In this document: positions 35,214-48,074 of the stretch, piece by piece
Layout: every line of letters starts with the position of its first letter
Numbering within the stretch: the first letter of the stretch is position 1
NCBI RefSeq assembly: GCF_001625215.2
Contig: NC_030381.2
Span: 53,989,214 to 54,053,213, forward strand
DNA from: Daucus carota subsp. sativus
Lineage: Eukaryota; Streptophyta; Magnoliopsida; Apiales; Apiaceae
Direction of reading: 5' to 3'
DNA length: 64,000 nt
Notes under the pieces: generated by a model
What the model saw: only the letters and a program-made list of their open reading frames with translations
Databases searched by the model: none
What the model was told of the DNA's origin: nothing
Made by a program: the position numbers and the translations under genes

Positions 35214-35337
35214 GAATTATATTAAACATGATTTTTTGAATTATAATTTATTTTCAATCCAAAATTTTAAAAAAATCAGAAAACTGAATCGAACAATTCT
35301 AGAGACGCCCGCATCCTCCTTTATATATATATATTGA

Positions 35338-37046
35338 TTTATCAAATGAATAACAAATTGGCAGATTTTATATGTGATTAGACTCATTATATCATGTCTC
35401 TCGTCGTGAATCCATCATCAATTAAATCAATTTTCAATACGATAACTATGGAATTTAATCATATTGATTATTTGAAAAAAAGCTATACAAATAAAATCAA
35501 GAGCTTGCAAATTCTTAAATATTAATATACTTTCTTCCTCCCACTTCAACTTGTTTGGTCAATCTTTTACATTTAAATCGACCAAATTATAATATAAATT
35601 TCATATATTTTATGTTATATAAATTTTCTAAAAAAATTATGCTAAAAGTATGATTTATAAATTAATATATATATTTCATAAATTTGTAAAATATAAGTTA
35701 ATAATTATTATAATCAATCTGTTAATTTTTATTTTTTTTGACGAAAAGCAATTTATATTACTCCACCAAATAGTTCAAAATACAACTTTTAACTACTATT
35801 GGAACAGACCTCCAATCAAAAAGGATATATATGTACTACATAAACTAATTCATTACAACGTTGTTCAACTCCCGGATCAATTCTCTGCACTCCATCACTA
35901 CATGAACAAGCCAACAATGGAAACAGTTGAGTTGTACAGTTGTATAGTACTTGAACATGGTCACAGCAGACGTCAGAATTATACTAGGGTGACGTTATTT
36001 TCTCGGTTTGTATTTAACTTCTCATTAGGAGTGCTCATTCTATTTTTTGGGCAAGGATTCTAGTTTGATTCAACTCAAGAGCTCAATTGCGTTTGTCTAA
36101 TTGATGCTCATTGACATTCTAAATATGCGAAATTAATAATAGACAAAGTATCATAGTAAATTATGCGTTTTGAAAAGCTAAATAATGGTCGTTATATTGA
36201 CATTTCAATGTTTGATAGAAAAAATTGCTTTCACATGTACATGTTATTCAAATTTGTCCGCAAACACCGTACTGAATCACACCACCGCGCACTAATGGCG
36301 ATGAACTGAATCATACCACATGGTTCATACAGCTTTTTTTTTTCCTTTATAATTTAAGGGGAAAAAAAGGACTTATGTTTTTAGAAAAATATATATATAT
36401 ATATGCAATATTTTATATATAAATATTAAAAAAGGTTGATATTCGTTATTTAACAAAAAAAATAAAAGTATATTTCAGAAAAAATGAGATTTATATATTT
36501 TTTTTTCAAAAATAAATTCTTATTTCTAAAAAATAAATTAATTCAAACGCTCAATTAAACTCATCTCACTTGAACGAGCTCGATTACATTGGTTTATTAA
36601 AAGAATCCGACTTGAAACATGGAAAACCTGATTATTCATAAACAAATCTGAGTTGAAGCCCTTTTTCTTGTAGATTTTTAGTTCGTATTAACTCAAACTC
36701 GTCTAACTCCAGGTAGTTAAAATAAAATTTTGTCTAAATTTTAAATCTTAAAATTCCACATATATAATTTAAATATTTTAAAATAAAAATTTCAAATCAT
36801 ACTCATTAAAACTTGACATGAAAGATATCATAAAACATACTAAAATAATAAGTGTATAATTTATTTTGAGTCGCGTGTAATTGTATTGTCATTATTATAA
36901 TAGTCAGATGCAGATCTGGGTGTAACTTGAAAAATAATAAATTATATTTTACGAATTATAATTAGTCAGGTAAAAAATACTACGGATTGTAAAATATGTG
37001 AATTTGACAATTTGTAGGTGAGGAGAGTGTAATATGTAACTTACTA
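35338..37046. other. AT-rich intergenic sequence
   Basis: No gene that I can support. A 137-codon open frame at 35650-36063 has no recognisable domain, and its start is low-complexity Ile/Lys/Phe sequence. Confidence 0.55.
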
Positions 37047-37302
37047 CTCCCTCCGTCCCATTTTAGTTGTCACCTTTGAGTTTGTGCCGGTCAAATTGAC
37101 CAAAGTTTGACCCAAATTTATTAATAATTTATCAAATGAAAAAATAAAAAAAATATATCCTCGGAAATAACTTTTAATCTACTTTAAGATGTAATTTTTA
37201 GTTTTTTAAATAATAAAAGAGTGACTTATAATTTTTGGTCAAAAATTAGTCAATCTGACCAACAAAAATAGAAATGTGACAATTAAAATGGGACGGAGGG
37301 AG
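37047..37302. mobile_element. Stowaway MITE, 256 bp
   Basis: CTCCCTCCGTCCCATTTTAGTTGTCAC at the left (TA at 37045-37046) and GTGACAATTAAAATGGGACGGAGGGAG at the right (TA at 37303-37304) form near-perfect inverted repeats. Confidence 0.93.
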
Positions 37303-37304
37303 TA

Positions 37305-39284
37305 TTTCTTAAAATAATAGATAAATATTTTCTAATAGTCGGTTAAAAATTAGTCAATTTGATTTCTCGAAAAATAAAAAGAACATGTAAATTGAGACGG
37401 ATGAAGTATTTTAACGGAAGTTAACGGAGGGAGATATGTATCATTATTCAAATGTAAAGATAAGGGTGCGAGTTGAGTATATCGTTTTTTAATGATAGTT
37501 AGACGGTGTGATATGCAATTAATTTTTATAAAAATTTATAACAAGCATTCAAAATTTTCAAATAATTAACTCAAGCTCAAAACGCAATTATTATTATACC
37601 GGAATCTTAAACAATCACAAACCCACTTTGATTTGCTTCCTATTTTAAGCCTTATAATTAATGATTTGACATCAACCATGATTAATTATGTGTCAATAAT
37701 TAATTATTCAAATTAAAAATGATCAAAGTTCCAATTCACAGAAGCGAGCCTCCAGATTAATTATGTGTCAATAATTATCACCTTTTCCCCTAAAAAACAA
37801 TTTGAAAGCACAAATTCACATGACACACACCCATATTTAATTGCTCCTAAGTTTTTTTAGGAGAAAAAACAAGTGAAAGCAAGTGTGCTTTCACTTTTAT
37901 CCCACTTTTGGAGTGAAATTATGCTATATTTTCACTCACTTTCATTAGCTTTCCTCCCTTTAAAAAACTCGAAAGCACGAGTAGGAGTGAAAGTTAGATA
38001 ACTTTACTTACTTTTCACTTGCTTTCCTCCTTTTTAAACTCGGGGGTAGGATGTAAGTAATTTTATCAAGTACCTATCATTCTATCAATATAGAAAGCCG
38101 AATTTTAATAAACAGATAAAAAAGAGAAGATTCGCAAAGCAAAATCTAGTGTGCTTCGTAAGACCATGTTCACCCACAGTCGTTCCAATACGAGGAAAAT
38201 TCATTAAAAATCTCAATAATGGAGAATGCACTATGTAAAGTTTACATTTCATTGTTCTGTATGTCGATTAATGTTTAAATATAGGTATAGCAGTCGGCGC
38301 AGACGTTAGAGACAAAATAAATCGATTTAATTATATATTGGAATTTAGTTACTTGATTAATTTTGAGCTGATAATAGTATAACTGAACATAAGAAACAAA
38401 TTTCAAGAAACATTAAATCAGGTTGATTAGGATAGGAATGACTTTGGTTCTGTCGGGGATATTCAAAACAAAAATCTCGTCCGTTTGTCAAAGAAACATG
38501 AATTCTGTTTCTGGTGATCAATTAGAATTTCTTATATAATAATATTAAAAATTAAATTATAAACAAACAAAAAAATGAATTACATTCTCATCGGGTTTAA
38601 GGTAATATAACAATATTCAAACAAATTTTGTTCTTACCAAAATTAAATTTTGAATATTATTGTCTAAATTTCATAATCTAACCTATGACAAACCCTTAAT
38701 CACTTAAACTATGTTCATAATCAAAATGATATTTTAAACGTTCTTAAAATAGATATATATCCAAGAATGGCATATAAGAAAAAAGAGTTTGTGGTTTCAA
38801 AAAAAGAAAAAAGAAAAAAGAGTTTGTTTAATTGAGGTAAATAATTTAGGAAGAAATTTAATGAAAATTAAATTATTTTATGAATATTTATTAAAAGAAA
38901 AGATTTTCTTATCTCATGTATTGAAATTCACCTCTCCAATTTGAGATTAAATGTTACATTCTTTCTTATCCCCATTTTCTTTTCAAAAATCACCGCACCA
39001 ATTTTGCACTCAATTTTTTAGTCAAAAATTTCCTCCTATATCTATTAATTTCAAGTAATTTTACTTATTCGATTTCATTCTCGCTAATTAAACACAACAT
39101 AAAATTCATTACTTGGTTGTTATAAAAACACAACATAAAATTCATTATTTGGTCCTATAAACAACTTTTCTTCTTTTTTTTTTGAAATAAAAATTTCAAT
39201 CGACTTCTTTACTAACTTACAAGTATGATATTACTTTTAAAATTTTGTTAATTCAAAATAGTGAAGTACTGTTACAATGACATT
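37305..39284. other. Intergenic sequence with minor repeats
   Basis: There is no gene. The motif GATTAATTATGTGTCAATAATTA occurs twice at about 37680 and 37757. A hairpin-forming stretch around 37855-38035 (GTGAAAGCAAGTG and CACTTGCTTTCCTCC) may be an old MITE. Confidence 0.5.
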
Positions 39285-40020
39285 GGGGCTGTTTGGGTTA
39301 ATTAAAAAATATAGAGTAGAACTGATAAGTAAATAAGTTGATAAAATATTTGGAAAAAAGTAAAAGTTGTGACAGAGAAGCTAGCATTCTTAGTTTTTTA
39401 AAAAGGGTTAATTATCAAGTTGGTCACTGAAGTGGGCTTAATGTATCAAGTTGGTCACTGAACTCAAAACGGTATCAAGATGGTCACTGAAGTGGCCATA
39501 ATTATCAAGTAAGTACCTTAAAATATGAGTTCAAGTAGTAAAAATATTATTTATAAAGTTTTACACATTATTTTTAAATGTTATCACAGCCAACTAAAAG
39601 GTTACGACTTCTATTATTTAAAATAATATATTTATATTTTATCAAGTTTATTTATTATTTATGTTTTATTATACAGTTATTTTCTTTGTTTTAATTAAAA
39701 ATAAATAATAAATAAACTTGATAAAATCTAAATATATTATCATAAATATTAGAAGTCATAACCTTTTACTTGGTTTTGGTAGAATTTAAAAATAATGTGT
39801 AAAACTTTATAAATAATATTTTTACTGCTTGAAATTATATTTCAAGGTACTTGTTTGATATTTATGGCCACTTCAGTGACCATCTTGATACCATTTTGAG
39901 TTCAGTGACCAACTTGATACATTAAGCCCACTTCAGTGACCAACTTGATAATTAACCCGTATTTTTTTTCTATTTTTTTACCGTCAAGAAAAGCACGTAG
40001 TTTCTTGTAAACAAACGGGC
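39285..40020. mobile_element. MITE of the GGCCCCGTTTG family, interrupted by a second MITE
   Basis: The ends GGGGCTGTTTGGG and ACAAACGGGC are flanked by ACATT on both sides (39280-39284 and 40021-40025). Outside the insertion the element is about 182 bp. The left part matches the reverse complement of 24057-24188. Confidence 0.7.
39405..39958. mobile_element. Near-perfect palindromic MITE, 554 bp, nested
   Basis: GGGTTAATTATCAAGTTGGT at the left and its complement at the right begin an inverted repeat that continues through almost the whole element. Three GGTCACTGAA... motifs are mirrored in order. It is non-coding. GGGTT/AACCC ends resemble the 34668 element, but I could not find a clean target duplication. 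Confidence 0.88.
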
Positions 40021-40794
40021 ACATTATTCTCCATAACTGATTATGTCAATTTATTATACTCATATTATAAAATATATTATTATTAATTATTATATTTATT
40101 TAAAATTTGGACAATTATTTGTCCGATAACCACAACGGCATGGTACAATCGTTACAAGAATAAATTGTTTTTGACTTTCAAACCATGCTATTATAAAGAA
40201 TTGACGTCCATTGTATATATAAATACAAGCCAAGCAGCCATTGTATTAAAGTTTAATATATGCATTGCTTACGAGTTCATGACAAGTTGCTAGTATTTTG
40301 AATAAACGTTGCGGACGGAATCCTGTGATTGCAACCATTTTATTGACAAAGACAAGTGTCTTTGACAAAAAAATCTAAATAATATATTAAAAATATAATT
40401 TGTAATAAATAATTAAAATCTATTCACTATTTTAAAATTTATGATACAAATTTTATGAAAGAAATATTTTAAATTTCTTGAGTCTCTCTGGTATTAGCCA
40501 TGTCATGATCGCAGGATGACTGGAACATGAACAAAGCTTATGACTGGAACATGGACAATCTCTCGGATCACAGTTTATATTTGATTTTTAAATACAATAT
40601 ACATTTTGTATTTAAAATTTATAAATAATACAAATCTTATGAAGAAATTATATTTAAATTGAATATAGTCTCAAACACAAACAATAATATAATCGAATCA
40701 TATTTAGGTCTCATGTTACTTTTACAAAAATTGTTTACAAACTGATTCACCACAATATCCGAGTATGATGATACCAACGGGAGCTTACTTTTGT

Positions 40795-41275
40795 TGCTAA
40801 AATATTTTTTTATTTCTAAATCTGTATAATTATTCTGTATATAAATATTTTGATATTTTCTTTATAAGAGAAATATTTATTGGTTAAAATGTACACGTCT
40901 ATATTTACAAAACAAATATTTCTCTATAATATAATAATATAATATTACAAAAAATATCGATTGGATGTCCGAACCTTAAATTTGTTAAGTCTCGGGTATA
41001 ACAATTTAAGCATGGGATGGCGCTAGTAATTTATGTTTAAAATATCTTAAGAAAATATTTACAAATATATACAGTAATTCTGTATGTAAATATTTTGATT
41101 TTTTTTTTGAAAAAAATATTTATTTGTCAAAACGTACACGAATATATAATATATATTTATTTATAATAAAATAATATAAACTAACAAATAATATCGATTG
41201 GATCTCCAAATCCAAAATTAGTTAGTCTCGGCTATAACAATTTAAGTAGGTCGGCCCCAGCGATTTATGTTTAGA
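40795..41275 (+). repeat. Degenerate ~240-bp tandem duplication upstream of the NFD4-like gene
   Basis: Two blocks (about 40795-41040 and 41041-41275) share the ordered motifs AATTATTCTGTATRTAAATATTTTGAT, AAATATTTATT, ATATCGATTGGAT and CGG(G/C)TATAACAATTTAAG. The second copy ends about 60 bases before the TATA box. Confidence 0.75.
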
Positions 41276-41333
41276 ATAAAATAAAAGAACAGTGACGGTT
41301 TTGGCGTAAATGTGAACTAAAAATTTTCATGTC

Positions 41334-41341
41334 TATAAATA
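41334..41341 (+). promoter_or_regulatory. TATA box of the NFD4-like gene
   Basis: TCTATAAATAAAT lies about 155 bases upstream of the ATG at 41494, predicting transcription start near 41365. Confidence 0.6.
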
Positions 41342-41493
41342 AATGAAGCCCTTGTAGTAGTAGTACTCTTCATTACACCGAACTCAAATTTATCAAACAC
41401 TTACTTGCATCTCCATACCATTATTAGCATTCCATACTCTCTGGTCTCTTAACAATCTCGTTTCATTTGTTTGTCAGAAAATATTTTACTTAC

Positions 41494-44400
41494 ATGGCAG
41501 GACAATCACGAAAATGGATGATCCTCGTCGTTACAATATGGTTACAAGCTTTCACGGGCACCAACTTTGATTTTTCAGCGTATTCATCAGAGTTTAAGTC
41601 GGTTCTAGGAGTTTCTCAGGTGCAACTTAACTACCTGGCAGTGGCTTCTGATCTTGGCAAGGCTTTGGGATGGTCTTCCGGGCTCGCTTTGATGTACTTG
41701 CCATTGTGGCTCGTCATGTTTATGTCTGCGTTCATGGGGTTGGTTGGTTATGGTCTGCAATGGCTCGTCATTAGTAATATCATCACTCTTCCTTATTTCG
41801 CGGTTAGTTTTTCTCCTCAAATTTCATATATAATGTCTACATAAACGTATTGAAATGTCTGCGTCAGACTAAACATATCCAGTATATCTCACTCGAATAG
41901 ACATTTATATTTCTTATAGGGGGGAAATGTTTAAGGTTGATAATTTGTGTCAATTTGATTTAAGGTTGATTTTGCATTGAGTGCTTAATTTGGGTAGTAG
42001 TGCTAAGCATGGTTTTGTGTTTGTGTGGGCTAGGGGTGATGTACTGTCACTTTCTTGTCATTTATTTCTTGCCAAATTATACATTTCTCTAGAGAGTTAT
42101 TATTCTCTTCTAATCACTCTGAAATATGTCATGATATTAGCCACACAATATCTGTCTTCTCTCTTGGCATGCCAGCAAAAGGCATATGTTGCCACACTTT
42201 TTTGTTTCTTACTTTTACTTAAAATCAAGAATTAAAGTCTCAGCTTTGGCTTTATTGTTGATCTGGACGGACTCACAATCTAGATCCCCCTAGAACTTTG
42301 TAGAATGAAGTAGATAAGTTTAGCACAAACCGAACCTGATGAACATATGATAAGTTTAGAAGTTTTTATTGTCTGCTGAGCTAAACATATGATTAGGTTG
42401 TGTAAAATCCTCTTAGCACAAAATCTTGAAATTTTATAAAAGCTCGTAAAACCACAGGCCGCCCTGTAGTTCATCTGGTGCATGCACTGCGTGATTATTG
42501 TTTAAAACAATTTTGGAGCTGGCTAAGGCGATTAGAAAGTGGAACACATTTGCCGTTATAATGCTTCTACTGTTTTGTTCAATTATTGGTCAAAGATTAG
42601 TGCTAAATGCAAACAGTTTAATCAGACTTGATGTCCCTTGCAATAGAAACCTGTGGCGAATCTACAAAAGGTGTGATGTCATTTTTGTCCTCCCAGATAT
42701 GAGCTGTTTTCGAAATAAGAATGATTTTATTGACTTGTTGGCAGCTTAGTGGAAAAAAAAAGAGTTAGTCAATGTAAGAGATTTGTATTATTGATAAGTG
42801 AGACTTAAAATAATCTATGCCATCTAGTTTGAAACTTTTTAATCAATAGTAATGTAAAACCATTCAGTGGTCAAAGCACCTTGTTAACACCATTGTTTCT
42901 AGTTTTTCCGGGATGCTGATCAATCTGCTAACAGAGTTACCACTGTATATAGCCAACTATGTGCTGAAAAAACTGTGATCACTTATTCCGGCTTCACTGC
43001 CAGTTTCACCAAATATGTTCCTTAAAAACCAAAATGAAAATTACGAAAATTATGGATAGTAGTCTGGTAGCAGGAATTAGTTTCTTGTATCATTGTTGAG
43101 AATGCTAAGCTATTAAAACTTATAAGAACTATATACACTTGGAAAGTGAGAATCGCGCCTTTGCCAATGAGATGACAGGGATGCTAAGGGTTTGCAGCCT
43201 GGTATCTTCACACCTGAAGCAAACTGCAAGAGGGTAATGTGCCCCTGATCCTATATTATAATGATGTAGAGCTAAGTAGTTATGACAAGTTTCAGGTGTT
43301 ATAACTTTATAATTTATATGGGACTCAATAGACTGATATGGTTATGGTTGCTTATTCGTCTTGCAACTTGTTCCAGGTATTTCTGCTGTGCTTGCTTGCT
43401 GGCTGTAGCATTTGCTGGTTCAACACGGTCTGTTTCGTTCTCTGCATCAGAAATTTCCCTACCAATCGACCTCTAGCCATATCTCTAACCGTAAGCTTTA
43501 ATGGTGTGAGTGCGGCCTTATACAACCTTGCTGCAAAAGCATTTGATTCGTCATCTAATGATACATACCTTCTTCTCAATGCATTTATCCCCCTTGTAAC
43601 ATCCATAGCAGCTCTAGTTCCAATTTTACGACAACCCTCATTAGACCCTCTTCCGGATGATGCTGTCAAACGTGATCAACTGATATTTCTACTCCTAAAT
43701 TTCCTTGCTGTCACCACTGGCTTCTACCTCCTCTTCATCCCCTCAACAGATCCATCGTCTGCTCGTCTCCTCTTCTGTGGTGCCATAGCCCTCCTTATTC
43801 TTCCTTTATGCATCCCTGGTATGGTATATGCCCGAGACTGGTTTCACCATACAATATACTCTAGCTTTCGTGTTGAAGGCTCGGGTTTTATTCTTATCAA
43901 TCATGTTGATCTTGAACTTCACAAGGAGATACTCAGCCGGGATAACAGTTTAGTTGATAATGCATCTTATGTCGATAGTGGTGATGGATATTATGATCTG
44001 CTCGATGGAAGTGAAACTGACTCTAGTGAAGGGTGCTGCAAGACGTTGATCACAAGAGACCGCTTGGCAATGCTTGGAGAAGAACACAAGGCAAAAATGC
44101 TTGTTCGTAGGATGGATTTTTGGCTGTACTACTTCGTGTACTTTTTCGGGGGTACAATTGGACTAGTGTATACCAACAATTTAGGACAGATAGCGCAGTC
44201 ACTTGGACTAAGTTCCACAACCTCAACCCTTATCACAATCTATTCAGCTTTCTCCTTCTTTGGCCGCTTACTTTCTGCAACTCCAGATATCATCCGAACG
44301 TTAGTACACCAGTTCCCTTTTACAATTTCGCGTTTTAGTTTACATAAGTGTTTGCAAGTTTTAAGTTACTAACTCAACATTGTCACATTTGCAGGAAATT

Positions 44401-44863
44401 TTATTTTGCCAGGACTGGATGGTTAGCCATAGCGCTTTTGCCAACGCCAATTGCCTTCTTCTTACTCGCGGCATCTGGCAGTGAAGTAGCATTGCAGGCA
44501 GGCACAGCAATTATTGGGCTGAGCTCCGGGTTCATATTTGCAGCTGCTGTTTCAGTAACCTCTGAGCTTTTCGGACCTAGCAGTGTTGGTGTCAACCACA
44601 ACATTCTTATAACCAATATCCCTATTGGCTCACTTCTATACGGTCTTCTCTCTGCCCTTGTTTACGATGCCAATGCAAGTCCTGACATTGAAATGATGCC
44701 CAACTCATTGGTTTGCATGGGAAGAAAATGCTATTTCTTAACTTTCGTGTGGTGGGGATGTGTCTCAGTTTTAGGCCTAGCATCAAGTGCTCTTTTGTTT
44801 CTAAGAACGCGATCAGCATATGATCATTTTGAAAAGAACCGAAGATCTGAACTGTTGTATTAA
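41494..44863 (+). CDS. Nodulin-like major facilitator (NFD4-like)
   Basis: This is a polytopic carrier of the plant nodulin-like/NFD4-type MFS group; the substrate is unknown. Three exons (41494-41802, 43377-44299, 44395-44863) join in frame to 566 residues with about 12 membrane spans. Residues 1-80 show the group's N-terminal pattern (KWMILVVTIWLQAFTGTNFDFSAYS, VQLNYLAVASDLGKALGW). A long hydrophilic loop rich in Asp/Ser/Glu separates the two halves, followed by MDFWLYYFVYFFGGTIGLVYTNNLGQIAQSLG. The last exon contains KFYFARTGWLA and TSELFGPSSVGVNHNIL, then a polar C-terminus. Intron 1 is long (1.57 kb); both introns are GT-AG. ATG 41494 was chosen because the conserved (S)RKW motif follows it directly. 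The open frame extends 27 bases further upstream without another in-frame ATG. Confidence 0.9.
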
Positions 44864-45698
44864 CATATTAGTCATCCAAACTTACAGTTTGTCTTCATAG
44901 ATCATCCAGGAACATAATTTGAGGAAGAAAAACTTGTACAGAGTCACTCTAAGTGTACTTATGTCATTCCATGTTTGAGCAAAGGAATCAGAAGCAGACA
45001 TCACAGTCTGTACCGCTTCTCGGGCTCTTGTTCTTCTGATATATTGTGCTAAAAGTGTAGTAATTACTCTCCTTAAGTATTCTACTGATATTCTTACAAT
45101 AATTAATAAAGTTGTCGCGACATATTTAATATCTGAGATAATGATGGACTTGTCGCTTAACCAGTCGATGGATTCGTTACCATAGCCTCTCCAGAAGGAA
45201 TTAAACATATAAATCTGCATTAGTTTTTAATCTTTCTGATATGTTGGTTGGCTAGCTTCATTCAATATATTTGTTGCTGAGTGCAGGGGTTGAATTGGTT
45301 TAGGTTTCTGTGACCTACCAGTCCAAGATCATAATGGTTTAGTTTTTTCAGTGATTTTAATAAATTTAACTAAAAAAAAAAAGTTGTCATGTATTTGAGT
45401 TGTTAGTATATCAGATTTACTCGTTCCGTCCCACTCGAAAGCAGAGTATGAAGTATAAGATGTGCGTAGATTTGCCTCTGACACATAGAGAGCAGGTTTC
45501 CGTGAAGACCCTTAACTCTGAAGAGAAAAATTCGGTGAAAATAGACTCAACTTTTACAAGATATGTAAACTTTCAAAGGAGCTTAGAGTTTAACAGAATC
45601 TGCAGATAAGAGCAGATCATATGTATACAGATTATAATTTACACAGGCAACATTAGTTACATTATTTTACATCTTCATCAGTACTTTATAATTACATA
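44864..45698. other. Convergent 3' regions of the carrier and the kinase
   Basis: The two stop codons face each other across 835 bp. I see no further gene. A minus-strand open frame at 44882-45220 overlaps the 3' UTR and has no recognisable domain. Confidence 0.55.
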
Positions 45699-48014
45699 TT
45701 ATGCCCTGCGATTGACGAAAACTGGAGACTCTTTCTTCTTCATTGAATTATTTCCATTGCTAACATTCCGTCCTGTTTTCGGAGAAACTGGCCAGTGGCC
45801 GCAAGTCACAGCCATGTCTCTCAGTGGCTGCACTGCTTCAAGTGTTTCGATGATTTGAGGCATTTTTGGCCTATCTTTCGGGTTCAGACTCACACAATGT
45901 AGCGCCAAATTTGCCATTTCTTTTGCTCCTTTAACTGAATATTGTCCTAGAAGTCGAGGATCTATGATGTAGCGTAGCCTCCGGCTACTAGTTAAGTAAG
46001 GCTTTGACCATTCGACAAGGTTTTGCTCTGTTTTCGCTCTAGTTTTATCCATGGCTCGTCGTCCAGTTAGTAATTCAAGCAGGACAACTCCGAAGCTATA
46101 AATATCACTCTTTGTAGTCAAGTGTCCTGCATAATCAATGGCAGAATGATATATTTGAATATAAATTAGTCTCATAACAATGTAGTTTAGTTCAATTTTG
46201 TAAAATTTAGAATGGTGAAAAATGTAAAAAAAAATAATTTAGGGGGGACACGTGTTCCCTGTGCTCCTTGCTAGATCCACCCCTGCTTATGATAGTTACC
46301 TGTGCTAACATATTCAGGAGCTGCATATCCATAAGTCCCCATTACGCGAGTAGTCACATGCGTCTCTGATCCTTCCGGTCCCATTGTTGCAAGTCCAAAA
46401 TCCGACAATTTTGCATTGAACTCCTACGTACATTGACAAAATATCCACCCTAAGGCCTAAGCACACATGTTTCATCATCTAAGAGATGTTACACAGACAA
46501 ACTTACAGAATCAAGGAGGATATTTGAGGTTTTGAAGTCGCGGTAAATGACAGGCTTCTCAGCACCATGCAAGAAAGCCAGGCCTTTGGCAGCTCCAATG
46601 CTAATCTTCAATCTTGTTCCCCATGGCAATGAAACAGATATCCCTGCACCGTTTTTTCCCATTAACATCAAATATTCGCGTACACTATGTATGAAGGCTC
46701 CTGAAACTCTCAACATCTATTTAACTACTACTACATATTGAACAAGCAAAAACATATATGCATACTCTTGAACAAATGATTCTCCAGGCTTCCACGAGGC
46801 ATGAACTCGTATACAAGAAGTCGTTCCTCATCTTCACAGCAATATCCAATCAGTTTAACCAAGTTCGGGTGCCTGAGCTGCCCCAGAAATATCACCTCCG
46901 CCTGTAACAAAACAATTTCATTAATTCTTCTGTTGTTAAAATAGCACATTAATTTAAAATATTCAGTCATTCTGTACACATATCTTGCAATTTCTTTTTT
47001 TGCCCCAGCATCACCACATAAAAAAGGGATCTTATCAACTTGTTCTGCCCCGATGAGCTCATGAGCTTGGTCTTACTTCACCGTTAATAATTTGTATTGA
47101 CTATTTTGCAATTGGGTTGACTTAGTTGACATTTCATCTAATTAATCAAACGGCATACTTGATTATATAATGTTTCAAAATTATTTTACTAGCTAGTCTT
47201 GTTGAGCTTTAGTTAGGCTACTGATAGATACATAAAGTAATGGTTAGTACACCAGCTACATAAACCAAACATATTCTCCCATAGCTACCGGGCATTATGT
47301 GAAAGTATATCTATATAATTCTCAAGTAGGGCATCTTAGTAATGATCAAATTCCACAATCACAATCCCTTTGTATAGCCCATATGCAATTTTACCAGAAG
47401 CGCAGATACATTCATAGCTGACTTTTAGGGTCTGAGTTATTACGGAGAATTCAAATTTTACTTTCGAGTGAGACATAATTTGGTTAGATTAGTATATCAA
47501 AACATGCATACTACTAATGAGGAAGAACAACAACATGCATGGTGAAAATAGTTCTGATGAAATGCTACATTATTAGAAAAAAACGCGTAATTGAACTTAC
47601 AAGCCATTCTCTGTGACCTTGAAGTCCTTCGATATCAAGAAGCTTAACAGCAACAGCTTGAGCCTTCAATCCTGCCCTCATATTTTCATCCACATAACCC
47701 TTATGAACTGTCCCGAACCCCCCTTCCCCCAACAAAAAACTGCTCGAAAAATTCTGTGTTATAGCCCTCAACTCAGTCAACTGAAAATCAAACAAATCCT
47801 GGCCAAAAGTCTGCATCAAATCCTCATTAATCCGACTAGAAGAAGTCCGACTTATATCTGAAACAGAAATCAAGCGAAAAGATGGCATTGGAGCAACATT
47901 TTTAGAAAAATCAGACCGCGAAGTCCTGCACCTGCTAAAATTGCGAAAAATTGTGTGATCCTCAGCTGAACAGCAGTTTGCTGTAAAGGGCTTCCAGGGC
48001 TTTGATTCTTTCAT
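45699..48014 (-). CDS. Receptor-like cytoplasmic kinase, subfamily VII (PBL/RIPK-like)
   Basis: A Ser/Thr kinase that relays signals from surface receptors at the plasma membrane. Five minus-strand exons, 5' to 3' (48014-47601, 46901-46766, 46643-46507, 46423-46300, 46126-45699), give 412 residues. The Gly loop GEGGFG is at 96-101, catalytic Lys124 in [14 protein letters not shown] at 217-224 (Asp219, Asn224), DFG at 237-239, then the activation segment with [19 protein letters not shown] and the class VII signature [25 protein letters not shown]. Tyr replaces the usual His of HRD, as in most of this subfamily. The N-terminus ([10 protein letters not shown]) lacks a Gly2 myristoylation site; Cys14/15 might be acylated. 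Intron 1 is about 700 bp. Residues [13 protein letters not shown] start and GLQGHREWL point to the RIPK/ARSK1 branch, but the orthologue is not assignable by eye. Confidence 0.92.
46225..46285. mobile_element. Possible hAT-type relic in an intron of the kinase gene
   Basis: GGGGGGACACGTGTTCCC...CTAGATCCACCCCTG resembles the right end of the complete element at 51762-52208 (CTAGATCCGTCCCTG). Only this end is present. Confidence 0.35.
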
Positions 48015-48065
48015 GTTTGGCTACAGAGGAGATTGGTTGAGAAAGAATAAATGTGTGCACAGAAT

Positions 48066-48074
48066 ATATTTATA
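48066..48074 (-). promoter_or_regulatory. TATA box of the RLCK gene
   Basis: On the minus strand, CCTATAAATATATTC lies about 55 bases upstream of the start codon at 48014. This implies a short 5' UTR. Confidence 0.6.

Larger units (their letters stand above)
31484..35337 (-). mobile_element. Non-autonomous Helitron (3.85 kb) hosting two nested elements
   Basis: Read on the minus strand, it starts TCAATATATATATATAAAGG after an A (35338). It ends with a GC-rich hairpin (31496-31510, stem GCCGCG/CGCGGC), eight intervening bases, then CTAG (31487-31484) before a T. These are the TC...hairpin-CTRR termini and A/T target of plant Helitrons, without terminal inverted repeats or target duplication. 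The 5' side also carries GGAGGATGCGGGCG, a type of sequence I associate with plant Helitron 5' ends. No Rep/helicase ORF is present. The interior has two sets of degenerate direct repeats plus the insertions at 33529-34565 and 34668-35213; without these the element is about 2.25 kb. Confidence 0.8.

Noticed and set aside
35650..36063. 137-codon open frame between Helitron and MITE
   Set aside because: The first 30 residues are low-complexity Ile/Lys/Phe, the rest matches no family I know, and there is no promoter or neighbouring exon. Chance frame or decayed repeat.
39405..39958. Natural miRNA precursor
   Set aside because: The near-perfect 554-bp palindrome has transposon-like ends and lies inside another MITE. 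A conserved miRNA/miRNA* pair was not recognised.
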